From the NCBI GenBank assembly GCA_035527455.1, contig DATLAN010000622.1, forward strand, positions 1-12,919: a stretch of 12,919 nt of DNA, in the 5' to 3' direction. A program made the translations under genes and the position numbers. The DNA comes from DATLAN01 sp035527455. GTDB taxonomy: Bacteria > Planctomycetota > Planctomycetia > Pirellulales > Thermoguttaceae. The notes beneath the pieces were generated by a model, which worked only from the letters and a program-made list of their open reading frames with translations, was not told the DNA's origin and searched no databases. The first letter of the stretch is position 1; every line of letters begins with the position of its first letter. Below are positions 1 through 6,282 of this stretch, in pieces.

Positions 1-1
1 C

Positions 2-3000
2 GACCGCTTCCTCGAACGCTACGACACGATCATCATCGACGAGGCCCATGAGCGGTCGCTGAACATCGACTTCCTGATCGGCTACCTCAAGCGTCTGCTG
101 CCGAAGCGGCCCGACTTGAAGCTGATCATCACCTCGGCCACCATCGATGCCCAGCGGTTCGCCCGGCACTTCGCCTCGAGCGAAGGTCCCGCGCCGATCA
201 TCGAGGTCAGCGGGCGGACCTATCCGGTCGAGGTCCGCCACCAGCCGCTCGGCTGCGACGAGGAGCAGGGCGAGGGCGATTGGCTCGGGGCCGTCGTCGC
301 GGCGGTGGACGAGCTGTCGCGCGAAGGGCCGGGCGATACGCTGATTTTCATGCCCACCGAACGCGACATCCACGAAACGGCCAAAGTGCTGCGAGGACAT
401 CTCACCGCCGGCGGTGGCCGCAAGCCGCCGGTCGAGATCCTGCCCCTTTACGCTCGGCTGCCGGGCAGCGAACAGCAGCGGATCTTCCGCACCACCGGAC
501 CGCGGCGGATCGTGATCGCTACGAACGTGGCCGAATCGTCGCTGACGGTCCCGCGGGTCCGCTACGTGATCGATCCCGGCACGGCGCGGATCGCCCGCTA
601 TTCGGCCCGCTCGAAGACGCAACGCCTGCCCATCGAGCCGATCTCCCAGGCCTCGGCCGAACAACGCAAGGGACGCTGCGGGCGTATCGGGCCGGGCATC
701 TGCGTGCGGCTCTACAGCGAAGGGGATTTCGAGAGCCGCCCGCGCTTCACGCCGCCGGAAATCCAGCGGAGCAACCTGGCTGCCGTGATCCTGCAGGCCA
801 AATCGCTCCGGCTAGGCGAGATCGAACGGTTTCCGTTTCTCGACCCGCCCCGTCCGGCGGCCGTGCGCGACGGTTTCAAGACGCTCTTCGAACTCGGCGC
901 GATCGACGGGCGTCAAGAGCTGACCCCCTTGGGACGGCGGCTGAGCCAACTGCCGGTCGATCCCCGCATCGGGCGGATGATCCTCGCGGCCGACGAGCAC
1001 GGCTGCTTGAGCGAACTGCTGATCATCGCTTCGGTCCTGGAAATCCGCGATCCCCGCGAGCGGCCCGTCGAAAAGCAAGAAGCGGCCGATAAGGCCCATG
1101 CCCAGTTCGCCCACGAGGACTCCGACTTCCTGGCCTACCTGAAGCTCTGGGACTTCTGCCAGAAGCTGCGGCACGAACTCTCCCGCAACCAGCTTCGCAG
1201 GGCCTGCCGGACGAACTTCCTCTCGTACAACCGCATGAGGGAGTGGGTCGACATCCACCGGCAACTGACCGGGCTGGTCGAAGAGGCCGGCCTGAAAACG
1301 CACCGCCGCAAAGACGAGTACGAGCCGATCCATCGGGCCATCCTCACGGGAGTGCTGGCCAACATCGCGTGCCGCCTGGCGACTTACGAATACACCGGCT
1401 CCGGCGGGACGAAGGCCCACCTCTGGCCCGGCTCGGGCATTTTCGCCGGCAAGCCGAAGTGGGTCGTCGGCGCGGAACTGGTCGAGACCACCAAGCGCTA
1501 TCTGCGGACCTGCGCGAAGATCGACCCCGACTGGATCGAGCCGGCGGCCGAACACCTCGTCCACCGCACCTACAGCGAACCCCATTGGGACGCCGACAGC
1601 GGGTCGGCCAGGGCGTTCGAGCGGGTGAGCCTCTTCGGCCTGATCATCGTGCCGCGACGGTCCGTGGCACTGGGACCGATCGACCCCGCCACGGCTCGCG
1701 AGCTGCTGATCCGCCAGGGGCTGGTCGAGGGCGATATCCGCCTCAAGCCCGACTTCCTGCAACACAACCAGGCGCTGGTGGTCGAACTCGATCTGTTGGA
1801 GCGGAAACTGCGGCGCCGCGACCTGCTCTCGGGCGAGTGGGCTCGTTTTGAGTTCTACGAGCGCCGGATTCCCGAGGACGTTTACGACGCCGCCCGACTG
1901 GAGACCTGGCGCCGCCGGGCCGCGCGCGACGACCCGCGGCTGTTGTTCATGTCGCGCGAGGACCTGCTCGAGCCGCAGGACGAGCCGCTCGACGGCGACG
2001 GCTTCCCCGACGCGGTCGATACGGGCCACATGGAACTGCCCTTGGACTACCGCTTCGAGCCGGGTTCGCCCAGCGACGGTGTTCACGTCGACGTGCCGCC
2101 GGAGGCCGTCAACCAGCTAAGCCCCGAGCGTTTGCAGTGGCTGGTGCCCGGCTTGTGTCGGCAGAAGATCACGGCGCTGATCAAGTCGTTGCCCAAGCCG
2201 TTGCGGACGAAGTTCGTTCCCGCCCCCGACACGGCCCGGCAAGTGGCGGCGGAGATTCGCTTCGGCGAAGGCGACATGCTCTCGGCCGTGGCCGCTACGC
2301 TCGGGCGAATCGGCGGCGCGCGGGTCACGCCCGGGGATTTCCGGCTCGATCGAATCCCGCCGGAATTGCAGATGAACGTACGCGTGGTCGACGACCAGGG
2401 CGAGGTCATCGCCCAGGGGCGGGACCTGAATCAAGTCCGCGGGCAACTCGGCGAGCTGGTCTCGGAGCAGCTTGCCACGTTGGACGATCCCCGCTGGTGC
2501 CGCGACGGCCTGCTCGCCTGGGATTTCGACGAGCTGCCCGAGCAGGTCGAGATTCGCCGCGACCACCTGGCTTTGAAGTGCCATCCGATGCTGGTCGATA
2601 TGGGCGATTCGGTGGCATTGCGTCTGGCCGACTCGCCGCAGCAGGCCGCGTGGCAATCGCAGCGGGGGCTGGCCCGGCTGTTCTTGCTCGACGCCCGGCG
2701 GGAGATCCGCGCCCAGGTGGCCTGGTTCCCCGGCATGGAGGAGATGCTGCTATACGCCTCGCTGCTGCCGGGCTTCGATCTGCGCGAGTCGCTGGCCGAA
2801 CTGATCGCACACCGGGCGCTGCGTCCGGAGGAAAAGCTACCTCGTACCCGGGCGGACTACGACGCCATGGTCTGCGAAGCGAGGCGGCATCTGGGCGTGG
2901 CCGTGCAAGAGATCGCCGCCGTGCTGCCGGGACTCTGGCAGGCGTTTCACCAGGCCCGGCTGGATATCGACGAGGCCTCATCGCCGCGCCTGCAACGGGC

Positions 3001-3379
3001 CGTCGACGACATGCGCCGGCAGATCGACCGGCTGACCGGGCCGGGTTTCCTGACGTCGACGCCTTGGCAATGGCTGGTGTACTATCCGCGGTACTTTCGA
3101 GCGATCGGCGTGCGGATTCAGCGGTTGCGCAGCGGCGGCCTCGATCGCGATCTGGCCGCCTGCGAAGAGATCCAAGGCCATTGGCAAGCCTATGAAGAGC
3201 AGGCCCGGCGAAACGAGCCGCTGCAAGTGCGCGATCCCGAGCTGGAGCACTTCCGCTGGATGCTCGAAGAGTACCGCGTCTCCCAATTCGCCCAAAGCCT
3301 CGGCACGTCGCTGCCCGTCTCCGCCAAACGCCTCAACGGCCAATGGCAGAAAGTCCACGTAGGTCAGGGCTTGCCCTGA
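2..3379 (+). CDS. hrpA: HrpA-type DEAH-box ATP-dependent RNA helicase (5' partial)
   Basis: This is a 3' fragment of 1125 codons, open from base 2; the N-terminus with Walker A (motif I) lies outside the window. Seen directly: the DEAH box at 38-49 in the context TIIIDEAHERSLN, motif III SAT in LIITSATID just after 116, motif V-like IATNVAESSLTVP, and motif VI QRKGRCGR at 662-685. These are followed by a long C-terminal region that matches the HA2, OB-fold and DUF3418-type layout of HrpA. E. coli HrpA is about 1300 residues, so roughly 180 residues are missing. The family consists of cytoplasmic RNA-dependent ATPases linked to mRNA processing and ribosome-associated RNA remodelling. The C-terminus ...LGTSLPVSAKRL matches the usual HrpA ending. 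The last codons (VGQGLP) and the TGA stop are supplied by a palindromic repeat at 3359-3380. An in-frame TTG at 116 is not a start, because the DEAH box lies upstream of it. The downstream gene is convergent. Confidence 0.95.
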   Translation, partial: DRFLERYDTIIIDEAHERSLNIDFLIGYLKRLLPKRPDLKLIITSATIDAQRFARHFASSEGPAPIIEVSGRTYPVEVRHQPLGCDEEQGEGDWLGAVVAAVDELSREGPGDTLIFMPTERDIHETAKVLRGHLTAGGGRKPPVEILPLYARLPGSEQQRIFRTTGPRRIVIATNVAESSLTVPRVRYVIDPGTARIARYSARSKTQRLPIEPISQASAEQRKGRCGRIGPGICVRLYSEGDFESRPRFTPPEIQRSNLAAVILQAKSLRLGEIERFPFLDPPRPAAVRDGFKTLFELGAIDGRQELTPLGRRLSQLPVDPRIGRMILAADEHGCLSELLIIASVLEIRDPRERPVEKQEAADKAHAQFAHEDSDFLAYLKLWDFCQKLRHELSRNQLRRACRTNFLSYNRMREWVDIHRQLTGLVEEAGLKTHRRKDEYEPIHRAILTGVLANIACRLATYEYTGSGGTKAHLWPGSGIFAGKPKWVVGAELVETTKRYLRTCAKIDPDWIEPAAEHLVHRTYSEPHWDADSGSARAFERVSLFGLIIVPRRSVALGPIDPATARELLIRQGLVEGDIRLKPDFLQHNQALVVELDLLERKLRRRDLLSGEWARFEFYERRIPEDVYDAARLETWRRRAARDDPRLLFMSREDLLEPQDEPLDGDGFPDAVDTGHMELPLDYRFEPGSPSDGVHVDVPPEAVNQLSPERLQWLVPGLCRQKITALIKSLPKPLRTKFVPAPDTARQVAAEIRFGEGDMLSAVAATLGRIGGARVTPGDFRLDRIPPELQMNVRVVDDQGEVIAQGRDLNQVRGQLGELVSEQLATLDDPRWCRDGLLAWDFDELPEQVEIRRDHLALKCHPMLVDMGDSVALRLADSPQQAAWQSQRGLARLFLLDARREIRAQVAWFPGMEEMLLYASLLPGFDLRESLAELIAHRALRPEEKLPRTRADYDAMVCEARRHLGVAVQEIAAVLPGLWQAFHQARLDIDEASSPRLQRAVDDMRRQIDRLTGPGFLTSTPWQWLVYYPRYFRAIGVRIQRLRSGGLDRDLAACEEIQGHWQAYEEQARRNEPLQVRDPELEHFRWMLEEYRVSQFAQSLGTSLPVSAKRLNGQWQKVHVGQGLP

Positions 3380-3380
3380 C
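3359..3380 (+). repeat. REP-like hairpin with GTAG foot, copy 1
   Basis: GTAG (3359-3362) is followed by a perfect 8-bp stem (3363-3370 with 3373-3380) around a TT loop. The hrpA stop codon (3377-3379) lies in the right arm. An exact inverted copy is at 3455-3476. The pair could act as a bidirectional terminator between the convergent genes, although no T-tract follows. Confidence 0.8.
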
Positions 3381-3454
3381 GGAACCTCCTCATAACACTC
3401 GACCGCGCAAGCTTGTCCTGATGGAACATCTTTGTGACATTCGACCGCGCAAGC
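3371..3454 (+). repeat. Two tandem diverged 42-nt repeats
   Basis: Units 3371-3412 and 3413-3454 are each 42 nt and align without gaps at about 34 of 42 positions. The last 12 bases, GACCGCGCAAGC, are identical. The first unit begins inside the hairpin at 3359-3380, and the second runs directly into the inverted hairpin copy. The region has no coding signal. Confidence 0.75.
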
Positions 3455-3476
3455 GTCAGGGCAAGCCCTGACCTAC
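3455..3476 (-). repeat. REP-like hairpin with GTAG foot, copy 2 (inverted)
   Basis: This is the exact reverse complement of 3359-3380: GTAG foot, 8-bp stem, TT loop. It lies 18 bases past the stop of the minus-strand gene that ends at 3495, so the two copies sit one beyond the 3' end of each convergent gene. Confidence 0.8.
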
Positions 3477-3494
3477 GGCCTTCCACCGGACGCC

Positions 3495-4754
3495 TCACCC
3501 CACGACCGGGATTGTGGAGAATTCCAAACAACCCCCGGGCGACCGATTTCGCCGCGGCGGCTTGCCGTTGCCGGGGTGTTCCTGGGCAACGCGGCGCAGC
3601 TTCTTCAACAGTCCGGCGATCTGCCGATGGGTGCGATAGGTCTGCAAGACGACCAGGACCTTGGCCGTATCGAACGTGCCGCCGCTGGCCGAGCCGGCCC
3701 CGCCGACGACGTCCCAGCTCATCGGTTCGATGGTAGTTTGCAGCACGTCGATCAACGTATCATAGTCCTCCCACAGCTTGCCCTTCGCGTCGCGGCAGAC
3801 GACCAGGTCGGCCACGTCGTAGACCTTGGTGGTCAACATCATCTCGGCCATTTCCGGCGTGGTGATCAGCAACACGTCGCTGTGGATCGTCCAGATCAGG
3901 TCGAAATCTCGAAGCATCAGGTCCAACGCCAGGCGGAGCGGCAACTTTCTGATATTCACCGTGATCGGCTGATCCGACGCGATGCCGACCAAAGCGAGGG
4001 CTTGCTGATCGATTACGATGCAGATCTTGTGACGCTCGCGCAGGTAGTCGACCACGTCGTGAAGCGGCGTTTCAATGAATTCCAGCTTGGTGCGCTGGTC
4101 CAGCGCCTCCTCGATGGCCTTCACCCCCGAGCGGAGCTTGCCGCCGGTGGTTGCCGGCACGTGCCGCTTCGGGGACTTTTCCGTGCCGCGCCCGTAGAAG
4201 GCCGATGAGGAACCGAACGGATTATGCTCCGACGGCTCGAACTCGCCGAACGGATCCGCCTCGTGCGGCCGGCTCGGTTCGAAGAAGGGAGCGGGATCGG
4301 TTTCCAGGTCGTCCTCGTCCGTTTCCTCGTACGGCTCCACGTCCAACTGGAAAGCTCTCCCCAAGGCCCGGAGCACCTTGCCGGCGTCCGGTTTCTTCTC
4401 GCCAAACGGATTGTCGTCCTCGGATTCCGACGCCCCGGGGCCGAACGGGTCTTCTTCGGCCAGTGGCGAGAAAGGATCGTACGACGGCGGCGGTGTTCCT
4501 GCCACAGCCGCAGACTCTGCAATCGAAGTACCCATCGGCTCGACAGCCGAGGGTGGCTGTCTGGTCAAGATCGCTGTCTCAGGCTCGACGCCTTCCGTAC
4601 TCATGCGTCGCGGACCGAAGTGAGGCGAAACAGCCACGCTCGGCGCGCCCGCCGCCGCACCCGGCTGCGCTGCCTGGGCGAAGCTCGGCAACCCATTCCA
4701 TGAGACGATTGCCGCCGCCAACACCACACCGATCAGCCAAGGTCTCTTCCACAT
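3495..4754 (-). CDS. Secreted protein with STN/secretin-N-like domain
   Basis: Product of 419 residues. The start is the ATG at 4754, not the in-frame ATG at 4772: a GGAGGAG ribosome binding site lies 8 bases before 4754, and the protein then begins with a textbook Sec signal peptide (MWKRP, hydrophobic LIGVVLAAAIV, cleavage near FAQA-A, residue 28-29). Residues 85-185 are acidic and low-complexity, with five [D/N]PF motifs, four of them followed by Gly. Residues 211-300 resemble the short domain found at the N-terminus of secretins and TonB-dependent receptors (STN): an ETPLHDVVDYL helix, ITVNIRKLPLRLALDLML, then WTIHSDVLLITT. Residues 330-390 resemble a secretin N1-type unit (VLVVLQTYRTHRQIAGLLKKL). 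There is no secretin pore domain, so the protein is not itself a secretin. It is probably an exported periplasmic or surface adaptor; its partner is unknown. It has its own promoter and a 318-nt gap from the upstream gene. Confidence 0.85.
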   Translation of the reverse strand: MWKRPWLIGVVLAAAIVSWNGLPSFAQAAQPGAAAGAPSVAVSPHFGPRRMSTEGVEPETAILTRQPPSAVEPMGTSIAESAAVAGTPPPSYDPFSPLAEEDPFGPGASESEDDNPFGEKKPDAGKVLRALGRAFQLDVEPYEETDEDDLETDPAPFFEPSRPHEADPFGEFEPSEHNPFGSSSAFYGRGTEKSPKRHVPATTGGKLRSGVKAIEEALDQRTKLEFIETPLHDVVDYLRERHKICIVIDQQALALVGIASDQPITVNIRKLPLRLALDLMLRDFDLIWTIHSDVLLITTPEMAEMMLTTKVYDVADLVVCRDAKGKLWEDYDTLIDVLQTTIEPMSWDVVGGAGSASGGTFDTAKVLVVLQTYRTHRQIAGLLKKLRRVAQEHPGNGKPPRRNRSPGGCLEFSTIPVVG

Positions 4755-4839
4755 GACAGTGTCTCCTCCCATTTCATCGAACTGCCCTCAAGGAACGACC
4801 CTTTCCGGCGGCATATCGCCCAACCGGCATCTGGGGTAT

Positions 4840-4868
4840 AGTTTACCCTCTCCAGGGCGAGGTGGCAA
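4840..4868 (-). promoter_or_regulatory. Sigma70-type promoter for the STN-like gene
   Basis: On the minus strand, TTGCCA (4863-4868), a 17-nt spacer and TAAACT (4840-4845) give a reasonable -35/-10 pair. It would produce a leader of roughly 80 nt before the ATG at 4754. This is judged by eye only. Confidence 0.5.
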
Positions 4869-4878
4869 GGCAAAGTCA

Positions 4879-4901
4879 CCCGGCATGAATGCCGGGCCTA
4901 A
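4879..4901 (-). repeat. REP-like hairpin with TTAG foot
   Basis: Minus-strand TTAG (4898-4901) is followed by an 8-bp perfect stem CCCGGCAT/ATGCCGGG around a 2-nt loop. It has the same foot-plus-palindrome design as the hairpins at 6150, 11056 and 12868, with a different stem sequence. Confidence 0.7.
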
Positions 4902-4903
4902 TA

Positions 4904-4975
4904 CCGGCTGCGCCGGAAAGGGGCGTGAACGCCCCTGATCGTTGCGACCAACCGGCAATCGACCGGTTGGATCGC
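4904..4975. repeat. Three further hairpins in series
   Basis: Consecutive palindromes: 4904-4916 (CCGGC/GCCGG, 3-nt loop), 4920-4935 (GGGGCGT/ACGCCCC, 2-nt loop) and 4944-4975 (8-bp CCAACCGG/CCGGTTGG with 7-nt loop, extended by GCGA/TCGC across one bulged base). With 4879-4901 this makes four hairpins in about 100 nt between two minus-strand genes. The run could be a terminator series, a structured RNA, or clustered mobile repeats. Confidence 0.7.
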
Positions 4976-4980
4976 CCACT

Positions 4981-5039
4981 CCCCGAATCCCCAGCCCCCA
5001 GCCCCCAGCCCCCAGCCCCTAGCCCCCAGCCCCGAATCC
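4981..5039. repeat. C-rich heptamer array (AGCCCCC)n, G4-forming on the minus strand
   Basis: Six AGCCCCC-type heptamers (4993-5034) are bounded by the direct repeat CCCCGAATCC (4981-4990 and 5030-5039). On the minus strand, which is the coding sense of the gene just upstream, this gives runs of 4-5 G separated by CT or CTA, a strong G-quadruplex pattern. It begins 34 nt after that gene's stop codon. The array resembles the heptanucleotide short tandem repeats described in cyanobacteria. Confidence 0.85.
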
Positions 5040-5072
5040 GCTCGATTTCCAGGCAGCCATCTCCCTTTCTCA

Positions 5073-6098
5073 TCACCCGATCTTCCTCCCCAACATCCGG
5101 TCCAGCGCGTCGGAGGTCTGGTAGATCAGCGACTCGGGCCAGTGGGGGAAGGGGTTGAAGTACTCGAACGTGAGGTAGCCGCGATAGCCGATCCGGTCGA
5201 AGGCCTCGATCACCGCCGGCCAGTCGGTCGTGCCGTCCAGCAGCGGGCGGAAGGTGTCGATGTTGAACTCGTGGACCCGCTTCGACGCCTCCTTCAAGTG
5301 GACGTTGCGGATCCGCTTGCCCAGCAGCGGAATCCAGTGCTCGGGAAAGTGGTACTGCATGATGTTGCCCGTGTCGAAGTGGACCTGAACCCGGTCGGAG
5401 CCGAAGCTGTCGACGAACTCGATCATCTCCTGCGGGCTGTGCAGGAAGCCGTTGAGGAAGATATTCTCGATGTTCAGGTACACGCCGGCCTTCTCGGCCT
5501 CGGGGATCAGCCGGCGGACGGCCTCCCGGGCGCGGCGGTCGCAGACCTCGGGCGGGACCGGCGGCTCGTCGGGCAGCCAGGGGATGTAGACCGCCCCGGG
5601 CACGACCAGCAGGTTGGGCGTCTTCAGCAGCCAGGCCGCGCGGATCATCTTCCGCGCCAGTTCCAACGACTCGGCGCGGCGCTCTGGGTCGTTGTGCGTC
5701 AGCGGATACGGCCAGAAGAGGAACGAGCACAGCCCGCTGATCTCGATGCCGATCTTGCGTGCCATTTCGCCGATCGCCCGAATGTCCGCCTCGGACGCCT
5801 CCGGCGAGAGTTCGCCTTCCAGGTTGTAGTTGATCTCGACCCCGTCGAACCCGGCGTCCTTGCAGAGCTGGAGACATTCCCTCAACGACATCTTGTCCGG
5901 ATACGGCAGCGCCCAGAGGTTGATCGACTTCTTCATGTCGTAGCGTTTGCCGGGCGTTTGGGCGATGGGCCGTTTCTCGGCCGGAGGATCGGCCGCCAGG
6001 CCCTGGGCCGCCATGAACGTGCCGCCGAATGCCGCCGAAAGGGCCAACAGTTCTCGCCGGCTGAGTTGAGAGGACGCGGGTCGGTCGGGGCGTGTCAT
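5073..6098 (-). CDS. Tat-exported sugar phosphate isomerase/epimerase (xylose isomerase-like TIM barrel)
   Basis: Product of 341 residues. The start at 6098 is chosen over the in-frame ATG at 6149 because GAAGGAGA lies 7 bases upstream of it. The N-terminus then reads as a Tat signal: SRRELLAL at residues 13-20, hydrophobic h-region, AQGLAA near 36. The mature part is a xylose-isomerase-like (AP endonuclease 2 superfamily) barrel: strand/helix repeats from residue 55, with candidate metal ligands Glu211 (NIENI), Asp242 (HFDTGN), His267 (NVHLKE) and Glu312 (TFEYF). This Glu-Asp-His-Glu set resembles UlaE-type L-ribulose-5-phosphate 3-epimerases and hydroxypyruvate isomerases; the true substrate cannot be read from the sequence. 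Tat export implies a folded, metal-containing periplasmic enzyme. It is divergent from the radical SAM gene and has no evident operon partner. Confidence 0.9.
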   Translation of the reverse strand: MTRPDRPASSQLSRRELLALSAAFGGTFMAAQGLAADPPAEKRPIAQTPGKRYDMKKSINLWALPYPDKMSLRECLQLCKDAGFDGVEINYNLEGELSPEASEADIRAIGEMARKIGIEISGLCSFLFWPYPLTHNDPERRAESLELARKMIRAAWLLKTPNLLVVPGAVYIPWLPDEPPVPPEVCDRRAREAVRRLIPEAEKAGVYLNIENIFLNGFLHSPQEMIEFVDSFGSDRVQVHFDTGNIMQYHFPEHWIPLLGKRIRNVHLKEASKRVHEFNIDTFRPLLDGTTDWPAVIEAFDRIGYRGYLTFEYFNPFPHWPESLIYQTSDALDRMLGRKIG

Positions 6099-6149
6099 GA
6101 CGGGTCTCCTTCGCAGGGGAAAACACGGGTTCGAATCATTCGAAATCAT

Positions 6150-6174
6150 TTAGCCGCCGGGATTGCCCGGCGCG
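6150..6174 (+). repeat. REP-like hairpin with TTAG foot, left copy
   Basis: TTAG (6150-6153) is followed by a 7-bp stem CGCCGGG/CCCGGCG around ATTG. It matches the inverted copy at 6205-6229 except for one loop-side base (A6162); including flanking bases the match is 26 of 27. Confidence 0.8.
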
Positions 6175-6204
6175 TCGGGCAGTGACTATTTTCCCGTCGA
6201 GAAA

Positions 6205-6229
6205 CGCGCCGGGCAAGCCCGGCGGCTAA
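6205..6229 (-). repeat. REP-like hairpin with TTAG foot, right copy (inverted)
   Basis: This is a minus-strand TTAG followed by an 8-bp CGCCGGGC/GCCCGGCG stem with a TT loop. With 6150-6174 it forms an inverted pair about 30 nt apart in the 184-bp divergent intergenic region. Any promoter for either flanking gene must be close to or within this pair. Confidence 0.8.
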
Positions 6230-6282
6230 ATGAGGCGGCATCTTGACAGAACGGTCTCGATCGCGTACCCCTTGCCAAGGAC

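Noticed and set aside
116..118. TTG as the start of the helicase gene
   Set aside because: The same frame is open from base 2 and encodes the DEAH box upstream, so 116 is internal.
812..2086. Long minus-strand open frame opposite hrpA
   Set aside because: It is a GC-rich shadow of the helicase frame with no recognisable domain; the plus-strand frame has clear conserved motifs.
4879..4975. Hairpin cluster as a tRNA or known riboswitch
   Set aside because: There is no cloverleaf or T-loop GTTCRA pattern, and I recognise no known riboswitch core.
6099..6149. Longer N-terminus of the isomerase from the ATG at 6149
   Set aside because: The ATG at 6098 has a good ribosome binding site and places the twin-arginine motif correctly; the extension runs into the repeat at 6150-6174.
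6242..6270. TTGACA at 6242-6247 as a promoter for the radical SAM gene
   Set aside because: At 17-nt spacing the -10 is GTACCC, a poor match, and the start codon would lie only a few bases after the transcription start. Possible, but not supported enough to annotate.
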